Assembly (NCBI GenBank): GCA_030447505.1
Contig: JAUJOT010000001.1
Span: forward strand, 538,295 to 602,294
Origin: Solirubrobacteraceae bacterium
GTDB lineage: Bacteria > Actinomycetota > Thermoleophilia > Solirubrobacterales > Solirubrobacteraceae
Length of the DNA stretch: 64,000 bases
Direction of reading: 5' to 3'
Each line of letters opens with the position of its first letter. Within the stretch, counting starts at the first letter, position 1. The notes under the pieces were generated by a model, which made no database searches, was not told the DNA's origin, and saw only the letters and a program-made list of their open reading frames with translations. Both the position numbers and the translations under genes were made by a program. This document shows, piece after piece, positions 16,558-24,220 of the stretch.

Positions 16558-18162
16558 GTGACCACGCTGCGAGCCTGGCAGGAGTGCGCCCTCCAGCGCT
16601 TGGCGGCATGGGACGGCGGCTCGTTCCTGCTGTCCGCCGCGCCCGGCGCCGGCAAGACGATCCCGAGCCTCGTGTTCGCCCGCCGCCTGCTCGACGCCGG
16701 CACGATCACGCGCGTGCACGTCGTCTGCCCGACGGCGCCGCTGACGCGCCAGTGGGCCGAGGCCGCCGGGCGGCTCGGCGTGCAGCTCGCGCCCGACGCC
16801 GAGGAGCTGCTGGCGCCGCGCGATTTCCACGGCGTCGCGGTGACCTACGCGCGCGCCGCGCAATCCGCCAAGCGCTGGGCCTCGCAATGCGGAGCGCGCA
16901 CGCTGATCATCGCCGACGAGGCGCACCACCTCGGCGAGGAGCTCGCATGGGGCGAGGGCTTCGCGCGCTCCTTCGCGGCCACCGAGCGTTGGCTGCTGCT
17001 GTCCGGCACGCCGTTTCGCTCCGACGGCGGCGCGATCGCCGGCGTGCGCTACGACGACGGCCTGGCGATGCCGGACGTCAGCTACTCCTACGCCGACGCC
17101 GTGCGCGACGGCATCTGCCGGCCCGTCGTCTTCGTCCCCTACGACGGGACGCTGTCGTGGCAGTCGGGCGACGACGTCATCGAGTCCTCCTTCGCGGACG
17201 CGGCGCTGAGCGGACGCGAGGCGAGCCGCCGCTACCGGACGGCGATCTCGACCGAGCTCGCCGACGGGCTGCCGCGCATCCTGCGTGCCGCCGACGAGCG
17301 CCTCGGAGAGGTCCGCTCGAGCGGCCACCGCGACGCCGGCGGCCTGGTCGTCACCGCCGACGGCGGGCATGCGCGCCGCGTCGCCGCGCTGCTGAAGCAG
17401 ATCACCGGCCGCTCGCCGACCGTCGTCGTCCACACCGACGCGCAGGCGGCCGCCAAGCTGCGCGCGTTCGGCAAGGGCCGCGAGCGCTGGATCGTCGCGG
17501 TGAACATGGTCTCCGAGGGGGTCGACATCCCGCGGCTGCGCGTCGGCGTCTACGCGACGGCGGCCAAGACGCCGCTCGTCTTCCGCCAGATCGTCGGGCG
17601 CTTCGTGCGCACGCTCGCGGGCCGCCCGCCCGAGCCCAGCTACCTCTTCCTGCCCGCCGACGGGCTGCTGCGCAGGCACGCCGCCGAGGTCGAGGAGGAG
17701 CTCTGCCACGTCCTGCGCGCCCCGGCCGAGGAGCGCCCGGAGGCCTTCGACCGGGTCGAGCGGCGCCGCAGCGAGCCGAGCGAGCCCGACGCGTTCGTGC
17801 CGCTCGACGCCGACGTGGCGCCGCAGCTCGCGCTGTTCGGCGGCGGGCCTGCAGCGCCGGCCGTCGAGGTCGCGCCGCCGGCGCCCGTCCCGCCCCCGCC
17901 GCCGCCCGCGGCCGGCGAGGAGCCGATCTTCCAGCGCCGGCGGCGCCTGCGCGACAAGCGCCAGGGGCTCGTGGTCACGCTCGCCGGCTTCGAGCGCCGC
18001 TCGCATCGCGACATCAACACCTGGCTGAACCGCGAGATCGGCGCGGCCGGCGTGCGCGAGGCGTCGCTCGAGCAGCTCGAGCGCTCGATCGAGCTGCTGC
18101 AGGCGCGCCTTGACGGGATCGGTCGCCGTCGCGCGAGCCGTGCATCCCAGCTGCACGCCTAG
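16558..18162 (+). CDS. SF2 DEAH-type helicase (restriction-subunit-like)
   Basis: A 534-residue helicase-like ATPase starting at GTG 16558. Motifs: SAAPGAGKT (Walker A), IIADEAHHLG (DEAH box), LLLSGTPFRSD (motif III), VNMVSEGVDIP (motif V) and FRQIVGRFVR (motif VI). A proline-rich linker (PPAPVPPPPPPAAG) separates the helicase core from a basic C-terminal region that could bind nucleic acid. It resembles stand-alone helicases related to type I/III restriction subunits, but no nuclease or methylase lies nearby. Exact substrate unknown. Confidence 0.82.
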   Translation: MTTLRAWQECALQRLAAWDGGSFLLSAAPGAGKTIPSLVFARRLLDAGTITRVHVVCPTAPLTRQWAEAAGRLGVQLAPDAEELLAPRDFHGVAVTYARAAQSAKRWASQCGARTLIIADEAHHLGEELAWGEGFARSFAATERWLLLSGTPFRSDGGAIAGVRYDDGLAMPDVSYSYADAVRDGICRPVVFVPYDGTLSWQSGDDVIESSFADAALSGREASRRYRTAISTELADGLPRILRAADERLGEVRSSGHRDAGGLVVTADGGHARRVAALLKQITGRSPTVVVHTDAQAAAKLRAFGKGRERWIVAVNMVSEGVDIPRLRVGVYATAAKTPLVFRQIVGRFVRTLAGRPPEPSYLFLPADGLLRRHAAEVEEELCHVLRAPAEERPEAFDRVERRRSEPSEPDAFVPLDADVAPQLALFGGGPAAPAVEVAPPAPVPPPPPPAAGEEPIFQRRRRLRDKRQGLVVTLAGFERRSHRDINTWLNREIGAAGVREASLEQLERSIELLQARLDGIGRRRASRASQLHA

Positions 18163-18183
18163 ACTGGGCGCCAGGACCGCCTC

Positions 18184-18255
18184 GCCCCCATGGTGTAGCG
18201 GTTAGCACGCCAGCCTTTCACGCTGGTAGCGGGGGTTCGATTCCCCCTGGGGGTA
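18184..18255 (+). tRNA. tRNA-Glu (UUC)
   Basis: The full cloverleaf is present: acceptor GCCCCCA/TGGGGGT, anticodon stem CCAGC/GCTGG with loop CTTTCAC giving anticodon TTC, and T arm GGGGG-TTCGATT-CCCCC. CCA is not encoded. Confidence 0.95.
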
Positions 18256-18283
18256 CTCTCTGAGTCTAAGCTGGTGCGCGTGC

Positions 18284-18592
18284 GGGCCGTTAGCTCAATC
18301 GGTAGAGCAAGGGACTTCGGTACGGAGCGCCAGTCGGGAGACCGCTGGTTTGTCGGCAGCTGTTTGCTGGGACCCCCTGAGAGCCTGAGGTACCGCTGGC
18401 GGTGACATCCTCAGGATTGGGCAATCAGCAGGCAACCCCGCAAGGGAGAGCCCTCAGAGGCCATACGCTGCCCACCCTAACGCGTTCAGGCGAGGGTGAA
18501 GAGATGGTCCAGACCGCAACGCCACGGCGGCCGGTGAGAGCCGGTGCGGCAGGTTAATCCCTAGGTTCTGGGTTCGAGTCCCAGGCGGCCCA
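18284..18592 (+). tRNA. tRNA-Lys (UUU) interrupted by a group I intron
   Basis: Two exons, 18284-18317 and 18554-18592, form a complete 73-nt tRNA: acceptor GGGCCGT/GCGGCCC, D arm GCTC/GAGC, anticodon stem AGGGA/TCCCT, and T arm CTGGG-TTCGAGT-CCCAG. Joining the exons gives the loop CTTTTAA, anticodon TTT (Lys). Discriminator A73 fits Lys. Moving both splice points one base would give GTT (Asn), but bacterial tRNA-Asn normally has G73, so Lys is preferred. The intron follows U34. Confidence 0.85.
18318..18553 (+). ncRNA. Group I self-splicing intron (tRNA type, IC3-like)
   Basis: This 236-nt insertion follows group I rules: the 5' exon ends in U (18317), the intron ends in G (18553). P1 pairs 18315-18319 with 18323-18327, placing U18317 opposite G18325. 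A GGGCAATC...GGCAACCCC segment (18419-18439) matches P4-P6 joining sequences of cyanobacterial tRNA-Leu introns. P7 is GGCCAT (18459-18464) with ATGGTCC (18504-18510). P8 is the hairpin CACCCT (18473-18478)/AGGGTG (18493-18498), followed by GAAGAGATGGTCC as in known IC3 introns. No open reading frame or homing endonuclease is inside. Confidence 0.85.
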
Positions 18593-18689
18593 CTGTCATG
18601 CTGCCGTGAGCCACCCCCCGCGGTGATCGACCTCGACGTCCAAGAGAGCTCCAATAACCATACGATCCTCCCAGCGTGACCACGCGAGC

Positions 18690-19040
18690 GTGGCCCGCGA
18701 CATCTGCGCTGACCTGGCGATGATGCACGAGCCCGCCTACGGCACGACCGGCATCTTTCGCACGTGCTACATCGCCGACCTCGTCGTGGTCGCCGACGAC
18801 ATCGAGCTGACGGACTCCGAGCGCGAGCTGCTCGAGCGCGGCCGCGGCGACCGCATACGGGCCGACCGCGTCGCCTTCCAGTACGTCACCGGGCCGCTGT
18901 TCGTCTCGATGGTCGAGCGCGCGACCGGCCGGCGCGTGCTCGCGTTCTCCGGCGAGGTGCACCTCGAGCCGCTCTTCGAGGTGGCCGTGTTCCGGCTGGC
19001 GCCGGAGGAGCCCAGACCATCGTGCTCTCGCGCGTCGTAA
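18690..19040 (+). CDS. DUF2294-like protein
   Basis: A 116-residue protein with the strand-helix pattern and sequence flavour of DUF2294 proteins: GTTGIFRTCYIADLVVVADD, then a helix LTDSERELLERGRGD, FQYVTGPLFVSMVERATGRRVLAFSGEVH and LEPLFEVAVFRL. Function of the family is not established. Start GTG 18690 is the best in-frame choice; another GTG at 18676 lies closer to a TACGAT box but is in a frame that closes quickly. It lies between two tRNA genes. Confidence 0.65.
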   Translation: MARDICADLAMMHEPAYGTTGIFRTCYIADLVVVADDIELTDSERELLERGRGDRIRADRVAFQYVTGPLFVSMVERATGRRVLAFSGEVHLEPLFEVAVFRLAPEEPRPSCSRAS

Positions 19041-19050
19041 CCTGTCGCGC

Positions 19051-19124
19051 GGGCGGTTAGCTCAGCTGGTCAGAGCGCCTGCCTTACAAGCAGGAGGTCC
19101 CCGGTTCGAGCCCGCGACCGCCCA
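19051..19124 (+). tRNA. tRNA-Val (UAC)
   Basis: Acceptor GGGCGGT/ACCGCCC, anticodon stem CCTGC/GCAGG with loop CTTACAA giving TAC, and a standard T loop TTCGAGC. 74 nt, no encoded CCA. Confidence 0.95.
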
Positions 19125-19142
19125 TCGTGTGAAGCGGAAGCC

Positions 19143-19403
19143 TCAGCCGCGTCGGCTGCCATACGCGGCGAGGTCCGCGAGGAACGCGAGCACGACGACG
19201 AACACCTCCAGGCCCCTCACGCCATGGGTGCCGAACTCCCACATCCCTGCGTAGGCGAGCGTCGTCCACGGCAGCAGGAAGAAGCCGATCAGCGGCAGCA
19301 GCGCGTTGTCGAACGCGCGGCTGAGGATGTCGGTCAACAGCCACACGGCGACGAGCGCCAGGCGTGGCGAGATCAGCGCGAGCAGGACGACCAGGCAACC
19401 CAC
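19143..19403 (-). CDS. Small integral membrane protein, unknown function
   Basis: An 86-residue protein starting at GTG 19403, with three hydrophobic segments (MGCLVVLLALISPRLALVAVWLL, LLPLIGFFLLPWTTLAYAGMW, LEVFVVVLAFLADLAAY). Small membrane proteins of this kind recur in actinobacteria. No function is known to me. Its 3' end lies 18 nt from tRNA-Val. Confidence 0.65.
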   Translation of the reverse strand: MGCLVVLLALISPRLALVAVWLLTDILSRAFDNALLPLIGFFLLPWTTLAYAGMWEFGTHGVRGLEVFVVVLAFLADLAAYGSRRG

Positions 19404-19465
19404 GGGACCTGAACGCTACGCGAAGCAGCGCCGGCGCTCACGCACGCCGGCCAGGCGTTGGGACG

Positions 19466-19651
19466 CTACGCGAGATCGCGCCGTCGCTTCTCCGCGAGCG
19501 TCTTGCTGTCCTTCTTCTCGCGCAGCTTCTTGGCCGCCCTGTGCGCCTGCTCGTTGCGCGCGGCGATCTGCTTCGTCAGCTCGTCGAACGCGGCCTTGGC
19601 GGTCGACTTGCCCGGACCGGGGGTATGCGTCTTGTCGCTCGCTGGGGTCAT
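19466..19651 (-). CDS. Small Lys-rich protein, unknown function
   Basis: A 61-residue basic, helical protein (ELTKQIAARNEQAHRAAKKL) with ATG start 19651. Its composition suggests a soluble, possibly nucleic-acid-associated or ribosome-associated small protein, but that is only inferred. GC-rich third positions support coding. Confidence 0.6.
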   Translation of the reverse strand: MTPASDKTHTPGPGKSTAKAAFDELTKQIAARNEQAHRAAKKLREKKDSKTLAEKRRRDLA

Positions 19652-19774
19652 GACCGACCCTTTCGATTTGAAACCCGAGCCATCCAGCCTACTCCGTCGA
19701 GCGCCTCGCAGAGCAGCTGCGCGTGCAGGAAAACGACGGCCGAGCCCCCGCAGGCGGTCGATCGCGTCCCAGTG

Positions 19775-20048
19775 CTACGGCTCGGCTGCGCGCGCAGGCG
19801 CCGGCGCGGGAGCAGGGGCGTCGGGTGATGGCGGGGCGGGCGGCGGCGGCGGTGGTGGCGGCGGCGGCGGTGGCGCAGCCGGCGGGGCGGCGCCGCCGGT
19901 GCCGGGTTCCTCGCTCGCCGCTGAATTCGGCGCCTCCACCCGCGGCGCCTCTTCGACGCCGGGCGGTGCGGGCCTTCCCGCGTGCAGGGGTTGGTGCTTC
20001 GCGGCGTCAACGGCGCGGACGCGGACGTGGTTGCGGACGCGGTTGCGG
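19775..20048 (-). other. Proline-rich reading frame, likely lost C-terminal tail of the glycosyltransferase
   Basis: This stretch has coding-like third positions in a frame shifted by one from the glycosyltransferase and includes a run of about 11 prolines (GCC/CCG repeats around 19830-19880). It has no start of its own, so I read it as the tail separated by a frameshift. Confidence 0.5.
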
Positions 20049-20945
20049 TTACGGGCGCGGACCCGGGCGCAGCCGCAGCCGCGGGCGCGGGCGGTTCGGG
20101 ATCAGGCGGCCGAGCTCGAACGCCCAGACGGCGGGACCGTCGAGCAGGCCGAGCAGCGTGGCGTCGCGGTCGCCTCTTGCGGCGGCGCCTGCGCCCTCGG
20201 CCGCGCGTCTCAAGCTCCAGAGCATCAGGCCCGGCCAGCGCCGTCGCGGGAGCGCACCCGGCCAGCGTTGCGCGAGCCAGTTCGCGCCCGCGCCGTGACG
20301 GGCGCGCTGGGCGAGCATCCGCGGGACGGTCTGGCGGTTGTGGTGGACGACCGCCGCGTCCTGGCGGCGCTCGAGCTCCCAGCCTGCGGCCCTGATGCGA
20401 AAGCACAGGTCGGCATCGCCGCCCGAGCGGATGCGCTCCTCGAAGCCGCCGACCTGGGTGAACGCGTCGCGTCTGATCGCTGCGTTGGCGGTCTGCGCGA
20501 ACGCCCAGCCGTCGTGGGCGAGCGTGATCTCCTGGCTCATCGAGGATTTGAGCCAGGCGTAGCGGGCTGCGGGCGCTGCGGGCTCGGGTGGCTGCTCGTC
20601 GACGACGGCGCCGGCCAGGATGGCCGTGCTGTCTCGGGCTGGTTGCGCGAAGTAGCGCCCGAGCAGGTCTTCCGGCGGGTGCACGTCGGCATCGAGGAAG
20701 ACGATCCACGGCGCGCTGCCCTCGGCGACCGCGCGGTTGCGGGCGTGATAGGAGGTCTGCAGCTCGCCGGCGCCGAGGATGCGGACCTGGTTGCGGCCGC
20801 CGTCCTGCGCTTTCGGTCGGTTGTCCGCGATCGTCACGGTGTCGCCGGGCTCGAGCCTCAGCGTCGCGAGCCGCTCCGCCACGCGCTCGAGCTGTTCGTC
20901 CGAACCACGAAACGGCAGCACGACATCGACCGAGGGGCGCGTCAC
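20049..20945 (-). CDS. Family 2 glycosyltransferase, probably frameshifted near the C-terminus
   Basis: Reading from GTG 20945 (7 nt after TAGATT on the reverse strand) gives 298 residues. The GT-A fold motifs are clear: VDVVLPFRGSDEQLERV, ARNRAVAEGSAPWIVFLDADVHPPEDLL (DxD motif), FTQVGGFEERIRSGGDADLCFRI. It probably transfers a sugar in surface polysaccharide synthesis. The frame closes at 20049 after a basic run (RPRPRLRLRPGPRP). In the next frame, strongly GC3-biased codons continue (AVDAAKHQPLHAGRPAPPGVE, then a Pro-rich tail) to a TAG at about 19775. A one-base shift in the repeats at 20050-20100 would add about 90 residues. Confidence 0.8.
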   Translation of the reverse strand: MTRPSVDVVLPFRGSDEQLERVAERLATLRLEPGDTVTIADNRPKAQDGGRNQVRILGAGELQTSYHARNRAVAEGSAPWIVFLDADVHPPEDLLGRYFAQPARDSTAILAGAVVDEQPPEPAAPAARYAWLKSSMSQEITLAHDGWAFAQTANAAIRRDAFTQVGGFEERIRSGGDADLCFRIRAAGWELERRQDAAVVHHNRQTVPRMLAQRARHGAGANWLAQRWPGALPRRRWPGLMLWSLRRAAEGAGAAARGDRDATLLGLLDGPAVWAFELGRLIPNRPRPRLRLRPGPRP

Positions 20946-21009
20946 GGGCTGCAATCTACGGCGCAGGCACCGGACGGCGTCACGTGTTCCTATACTGGCC
21001 ACCCGTCCC

Positions 21010-21083
<74 letters not shown>

Positions 21084-21209
21084 CTCCGCAGCGGACCGGA
21101 GGGTCGCAATAGCAGCAGGAGCAGGAGATTTGGCCAGGAAGGGCCGAAGGGCGATCGGCAGTGGTCGCCAGCGATCCGCAGGGCTCGCGGCGAAACTCTG
21201 GCCAAGGAG

Positions 21210-21590
21210 ATGCGCGAGCTCTACGAGCGCTTGGGTGAGTGCGAGCGCCGCGACATCGGAGGCCCTGCTCGATCTCAGCGGCCGAGCCACTACGAGGAGC
21301 GTCACGACTTCGCGGAGGTCCTCGAATCGTTCGTTCGCGGTGAGAACCGCTGGGTCGCGTATCGAGGGATGAACCGGATCGCTCGCTCAGCGCGCAGCGC
21401 TCGTGCGGGCACCCCGGCATCGCCCCTCAGGGGAGGGAATCAAGGCGGCGCTTCTCGCGCCGGCCGCGGTGCGCGCCGACGCTACTCCCGCGCAACGGCC
21501 CCTGCGCCGGCAATGTGCCGCGCACGGCGCGCGTCGTGTTGCTGGCGTAGGAGGCGGCGCAGCGGCAGATCACGGCGATCGACCAGCTGA
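21210..21590 (+). CDS. Doubtful reading frame, possible remnant
   Basis: The first 55 residues (MRELYERLGECERRDIG..., HYEERHDFAEVLESFVRGEN) look like real protein and the frame is open back past the ATG (ETLAKEMREL). The second half is low-complexity Arg/Ala/Ser typical of an off-frame read. I take it as a truncated remnant near the 3' end of tRNA-Asp. No family recognised. Confidence 0.3.
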   Translation: MRELYERLGECERRDIGGPARSQRPSHYEERHDFAEVLESFVRGENRWVAYRGMNRIARSARSARAGTPASPLRGGNQGGASRAGRGARRRYSRATAPAPAMCRARRASCCWRRRRRSGRSRRSTS

Positions 21591-21748
21591 GCGACGGCTT
21601 TGAATTCGGCAGTGGTCAGGGGTGCGCTGCGGCGCAGCGCGTGCTGCTCGGCTGGACTGAGTGCGGCGCCGGCGGACGGCCCGCGACCGGCGAACGCGGG
21701 GTCCGAAGGGGTGAGCATCTGCTGTACGTCTGAGGCGATGGGTCGCAT
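21482..21748 (-). CDS. Small hypothetical protein
   Basis: An 88-residue frame from ATG 21748 (MRPIASDVQQMLTPSDPAFAG ..., LSPAEQHALRRSAPLTTAEF, VDRRDLPLRRLLRQQHDARR). The sequence is helical and charged with normal codon use. It overlaps the doubtful rightward frame above and is the better candidate of the two. Function unknown. Confidence 0.45.
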   Translation of the reverse strand: MRPIASDVQQMLTPSDPAFAGRGPSAGAALSPAEQHALRRSAPLTTAEFKAVAQLVDRRDLPLRRLLRQQHDARRARHIAGAGAVARE

Positions 21749-21776
21749 GCGCGCCACGGTGGCCCCTTTCGTTAGA

Positions 21777-22314
21777 TCAACGCAGCCAAACGAGTCCCTC
21801 AGCATCTAGATCCCCGTCAGGCACCACAGCGTGCAGCCGCACGCCCCCGCGCGCAATGGGCCAGACGACCCGACACCGTTCACACGCATGAGACCTTGGG
21901 AGGCAGGCACCGGTGGCCGCCTCTCGGCGCTTGCTGGGGCCTGTCCCCTTCAGCGTCGGACCGTTCGGCGCGGCCAACTGGGCTACCTGACGGCTTCTCG
22001 AGCGCTCGTCATCGCTCGCTTCGCCGATGCTGTCGTGCGCGAGCTCGCCTGCGGCGATCGCGGCGCGCCAGGAGAAGCCGTCCAGCGCAAGCCAGGACGC
22101 GCCCGGCGCGAGGTATACGGTTCCCCACGCCCAGGTCGAGGCGATCATCGAGCACTGGCCGCCGGCGCCGAAGAAGATGGCGCTCGCAAGGTTGCGGTGG
22201 GCGGGCTCCTCATCGCCGTGCTCGTCGCCGGCAACTATCTCGCGAATGGATCCCGCGGTGCGGGCCGTCCGGTGATCGCGCTGTCGAGCCGCCACGCGCG
22301 GGCGCGCATCTGCT
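21777..22314 (-). other. No intact gene; possible decayed coding sequence
   Basis: Reverse-strand frames contain protein-like patches (for example CSMIASTWAWGTVYLAPGAS, then ALDGFSWRAAIAAGELAHDS at about 22030-22170, and WPIARGGVRLHAVVPDGDLD near 21800-21860), but no frame with a sound start covers them. I suggest a decayed gene. Confidence 0.3.
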
Positions 22315-22537
22315 TCAGCGGTTGGCTTGTCCGGCTGGGGGGGTGGGCGAGGATCGAGAGTCGAGCTTGGGGAGATCCTCGGCGGGGACGAGGTGCAGGC
22401 CGGCACGGTCGTGCCCGAGGGTGTTGACGACGGCGCGTGGATCCAAGGACCGGTAGGACTCGTTCCCGTAGACGACCGCATCCGGCCGCCAACGACGCTG
22501 TCCAGGGCGGCTTCAACCAGCCGAGCGACCCCGCGCT
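22315..22537 (-). pseudogene. Frameshifted gene fragment, unknown family
   Basis: A natural-looking peptide (WRPDAVVYGNESYRSLDPRA ... HDRAGLHLVPAEDLPKLDS) ends at a TGA at 22315. Upstream at about 22492 it appears to continue in another frame (ERGVARLVEAALDSVVG). It abuts the stop of the next leftward gene. The parts suggest a broken gene. Confidence 0.35.
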
Positions 22538-23077
22538 CTAGGTTCGCCGAACCTTGACGTCCACGCGCGCTGTGCGCACGAGCTTGACGAGCTGCGCACC
22601 GATCCGACGTTGCGCGGCATCGGTGCAGGTCCCTTGCGCGAAGCCGAGTGCGCGAACTTGTGCGTAGCGGCGATCGGCGATGCGCTTGGACGCGATTCCA
22701 TACAGCGCGTCGTTGTCCATCCGTACCACCCGCCAAGGGCCGGCACGGCCATCGCCTTCGCCGAAGACAGGTGTACCGCCGCGAGTGGCAGAGCGAACCT
22801 GGTTGCGCGGGCCGCTCCTGGTGGCCACGCCTCGCAGGGAGACGCGCACCTTGACCACGCAGCCTTCCTCGGGACGCACGAGGAAGGTCGCGGTGCGCAA
22901 TCCGTCGCGGCCTTCTCGTCGCCAGGCATCCGACGGCTGTACGAAGAAGCGACCCTGCGTCACCTCACGCGTAGTCAGGTGATCCCCATTGGCGGCGACC
23001 TTCGTCGTCGTCGCGGCGGCGTCTGGCGCCAAGACTCCAAGCAGCACGACGGTGAGAGGGAGCGCGCGGAGATTCAT
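22538..23077 (-). CDS. Secreted protein of unknown function
   Basis: A 179-residue protein with signal peptide (MNLRALPLTVVLLGVLAPDAAA). The mature part contains two Cys (EEGCVVKVRVSLRG and AQGTCTDAAQRR) and beta-strand-like segments. No family recognised. It is divergent from the lipoprotein gene at 23210, and an inverted repeat lies in the gap. Confidence 0.65.
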   Translation of the reverse strand: MNLRALPLTVVLLGVLAPDAAATTTKVAANGDHLTTREVTQGRFFVQPSDAWRREGRDGLRTATFLVRPEEGCVVKVRVSLRGVATRSGPRNQVRSATRGGTPVFGEGDGRAGPWRVVRMDNDALYGIASKRIADRRYAQVRALGFAQGTCTDAAQRRIGAQLVKLVRTARVDVKVRRT

Positions 23078-23148
23078 GGCATCAAGAATCCCTGTGAACG
23101 CCGGGAGTTGCGCCTGCAGTCGCGGCCGTGGACGATTTCACGGAGCCC

Positions 23149-23201
23149 GAGTCAGATGTCGATCGGCCTTCAAGCGCCCTGCCTCATCTGACTCGGTCAG
23201 A
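23149..23201. promoter_or_regulatory. Inverted repeats between divergent genes
   Basis: GAGTCAGAT (23149-23157) and its complement ATCTGACTC (23186-23194) form a 9-bp inverted repeat. The right arm is also part of a local palindrome TCTGAC-TCG-GTCAGA (23187-23201) 8 bp before the lipoprotein start. This could be an operator; the binding protein is unknown. Confidence 0.35.
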
Positions 23202-23209
23202 CTTCGGCC

Positions 23210-23827
23210 ATGCGGACAGCTGGCAGCCTCTTCCTTGCGCTATCCGCGCTGGCGGTGAGCGCCTGCGGCCAAGAGCAGACCGCTACCGGCGAGGTTGCCC
23301 CGACCGTCACCACCGCAGCGATGACACGCGACATCCCGCCGCGTCTACGGCGCGTCTGTGCCAGCGCGGCGCGCAAGGGCACGGTGTCCGTGCGCTGTCC
23401 GCGTCTGATCCCGGCGGGGGCGGGCGGCTCATCCGTGCTGCGACCGCGCCGCAGCGTTGTGCGACCTGGCGCCCGCGGCGACGACGGCAGGCGGCGCTAC
23501 CGCGGGCCGCGCGACTTCTATGTGATCGAGGCCTACGCGCGGTCGCTGCGACCCGAGGGGCATTGGCTCACCGCAGCGGGCAGCGAACGCAGCCTCGAAG
23601 AGCACGCGCTGCGCAGCGCTCGGCCACCACGCGTTCAGCGCGTGCGGGTCGCCGACCGAGACATCGAGCTGAGGCGCTACCCGCCCTACCCCGACGGCGG
23701 CGTCAACGGCGGGCACGTCGTGGCAATCGCGCGGGGCAAGGAGCAGCTCACCTACGTCAGCGTCCACGGCCACGCGCACGCCGACGTCGCCATCGCGATG
23801 CTCGTAGACCTGCTCGGCGAGCGCTGA
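23210..23827 (+). CDS. Putative lipoprotein, unknown function
   Basis: A 205-residue protein whose N-terminus MRTAGSLFLALSALAVSACGQ carries a lipobox (VSAC), so it should be lipid-anchored outside the membrane. The rest is basic in the middle (VRCPRLIPAG, PRRSVVRPG) and ends in a more ordered part (EQLTYVSVHGHAHADVAIAM). No known domain. Start ATG 23210 is fixed by the signal. Confidence 0.65.
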   Translation: MRTAGSLFLALSALAVSACGQEQTATGEVAPTVTTAAMTRDIPPRLRRVCASAARKGTVSVRCPRLIPAGAGGSSVLRPRRSVVRPGARGDDGRRRYRGPRDFYVIEAYARSLRPEGHWLTAAGSERSLEEHALRSARPPRVQRVRVADRDIELRRYPPYPDGGVNGGHVVAIARGKEQLTYVSVHGHAHADVAIAMLVDLLGER

Positions 23828-23921
23828 GACCGCTGGCGTCGACGCCCTCGCAGTGCTGCAATTCCCGTCAACTGCACGTCGGCCGGCGCTTGGGGCTCGA
23901 CCGCGGTACTTGGCGACTGTC

Positions 23922-23947
23922 GTGAGGTTGGTGAGGGGTTGGTGAGG
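23922..23947 (+). repeat. Three GTGAG direct repeats
   Basis: GTGAGG occurs three times with start-to-start spacing of 9 and 11 bp. It resembles the GTGAG boxes at 33961-33979 but has no matching gene context. Low significance. Confidence 0.3.
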
Positions 23948-24009
23948 AGAATGAGCTGCTCTTCACGGTCACATGTCGTCCGCCGACTGCGCGGGCGCGG
24001 ACAGGCGTG

Positions 24010-24169
24010 TGTCGTCGCGATACAGAACACGCAGGTGCAGCTCGTCGCGCTGGAGAACTTCGGCCATGCCTGGCCGGCCGCCGACGCGCCGTACGGTGAG
24101 CCGTCCGCGTACAACGGCAGCGCTGAGATCGGGCTCTTCTTTGCGAGCCTGCCCCCGCGCCCACGCTGA
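24010..24169 (+). pseudogene. C-terminal fragment of a PHB-depolymerase/LpqC-like esterase
   Basis: The peptide VQLVALENFGHAWPAADAPY followed by YNGSAEIGLFFASLPPR matches the C-terminal end of alpha/beta-hydrolase esterases of the PHB depolymerase type, where the His of GHxWP is catalytic and the chain ends with an IWxFF helix. Nothing resembling the nucleophile region or oxyanion loop lies upstream, so only the last 50 residues remain. Confidence 0.5.
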
Positions 24170-24220
24170 GCATCGCGGCTTCTGAACGGAATCCCAACAG
24201 CGCTCGGTTAGGGTCGAGGC

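Noticed and set aside
15118-18156. A 1012-codon open frame on the reverse strand
   Set aside because: Antisense to purH, ridA and the helicase, all of which show real motifs.
18454-18654. A small reverse frame containing GPPGTRTQNLG
   Set aside because: It covers the 3' exon of tRNA-Lys and part of the intron; such peptides are well-known mistranslations of tRNA genes.
22027-22427. Forward frames with a membrane-like patch (GGLLIAVLVAGNYLANG)
   Set aside because: No start or continuous coding signal supports it; the reverse strand has better protein-like patches. The region is probably decayed.
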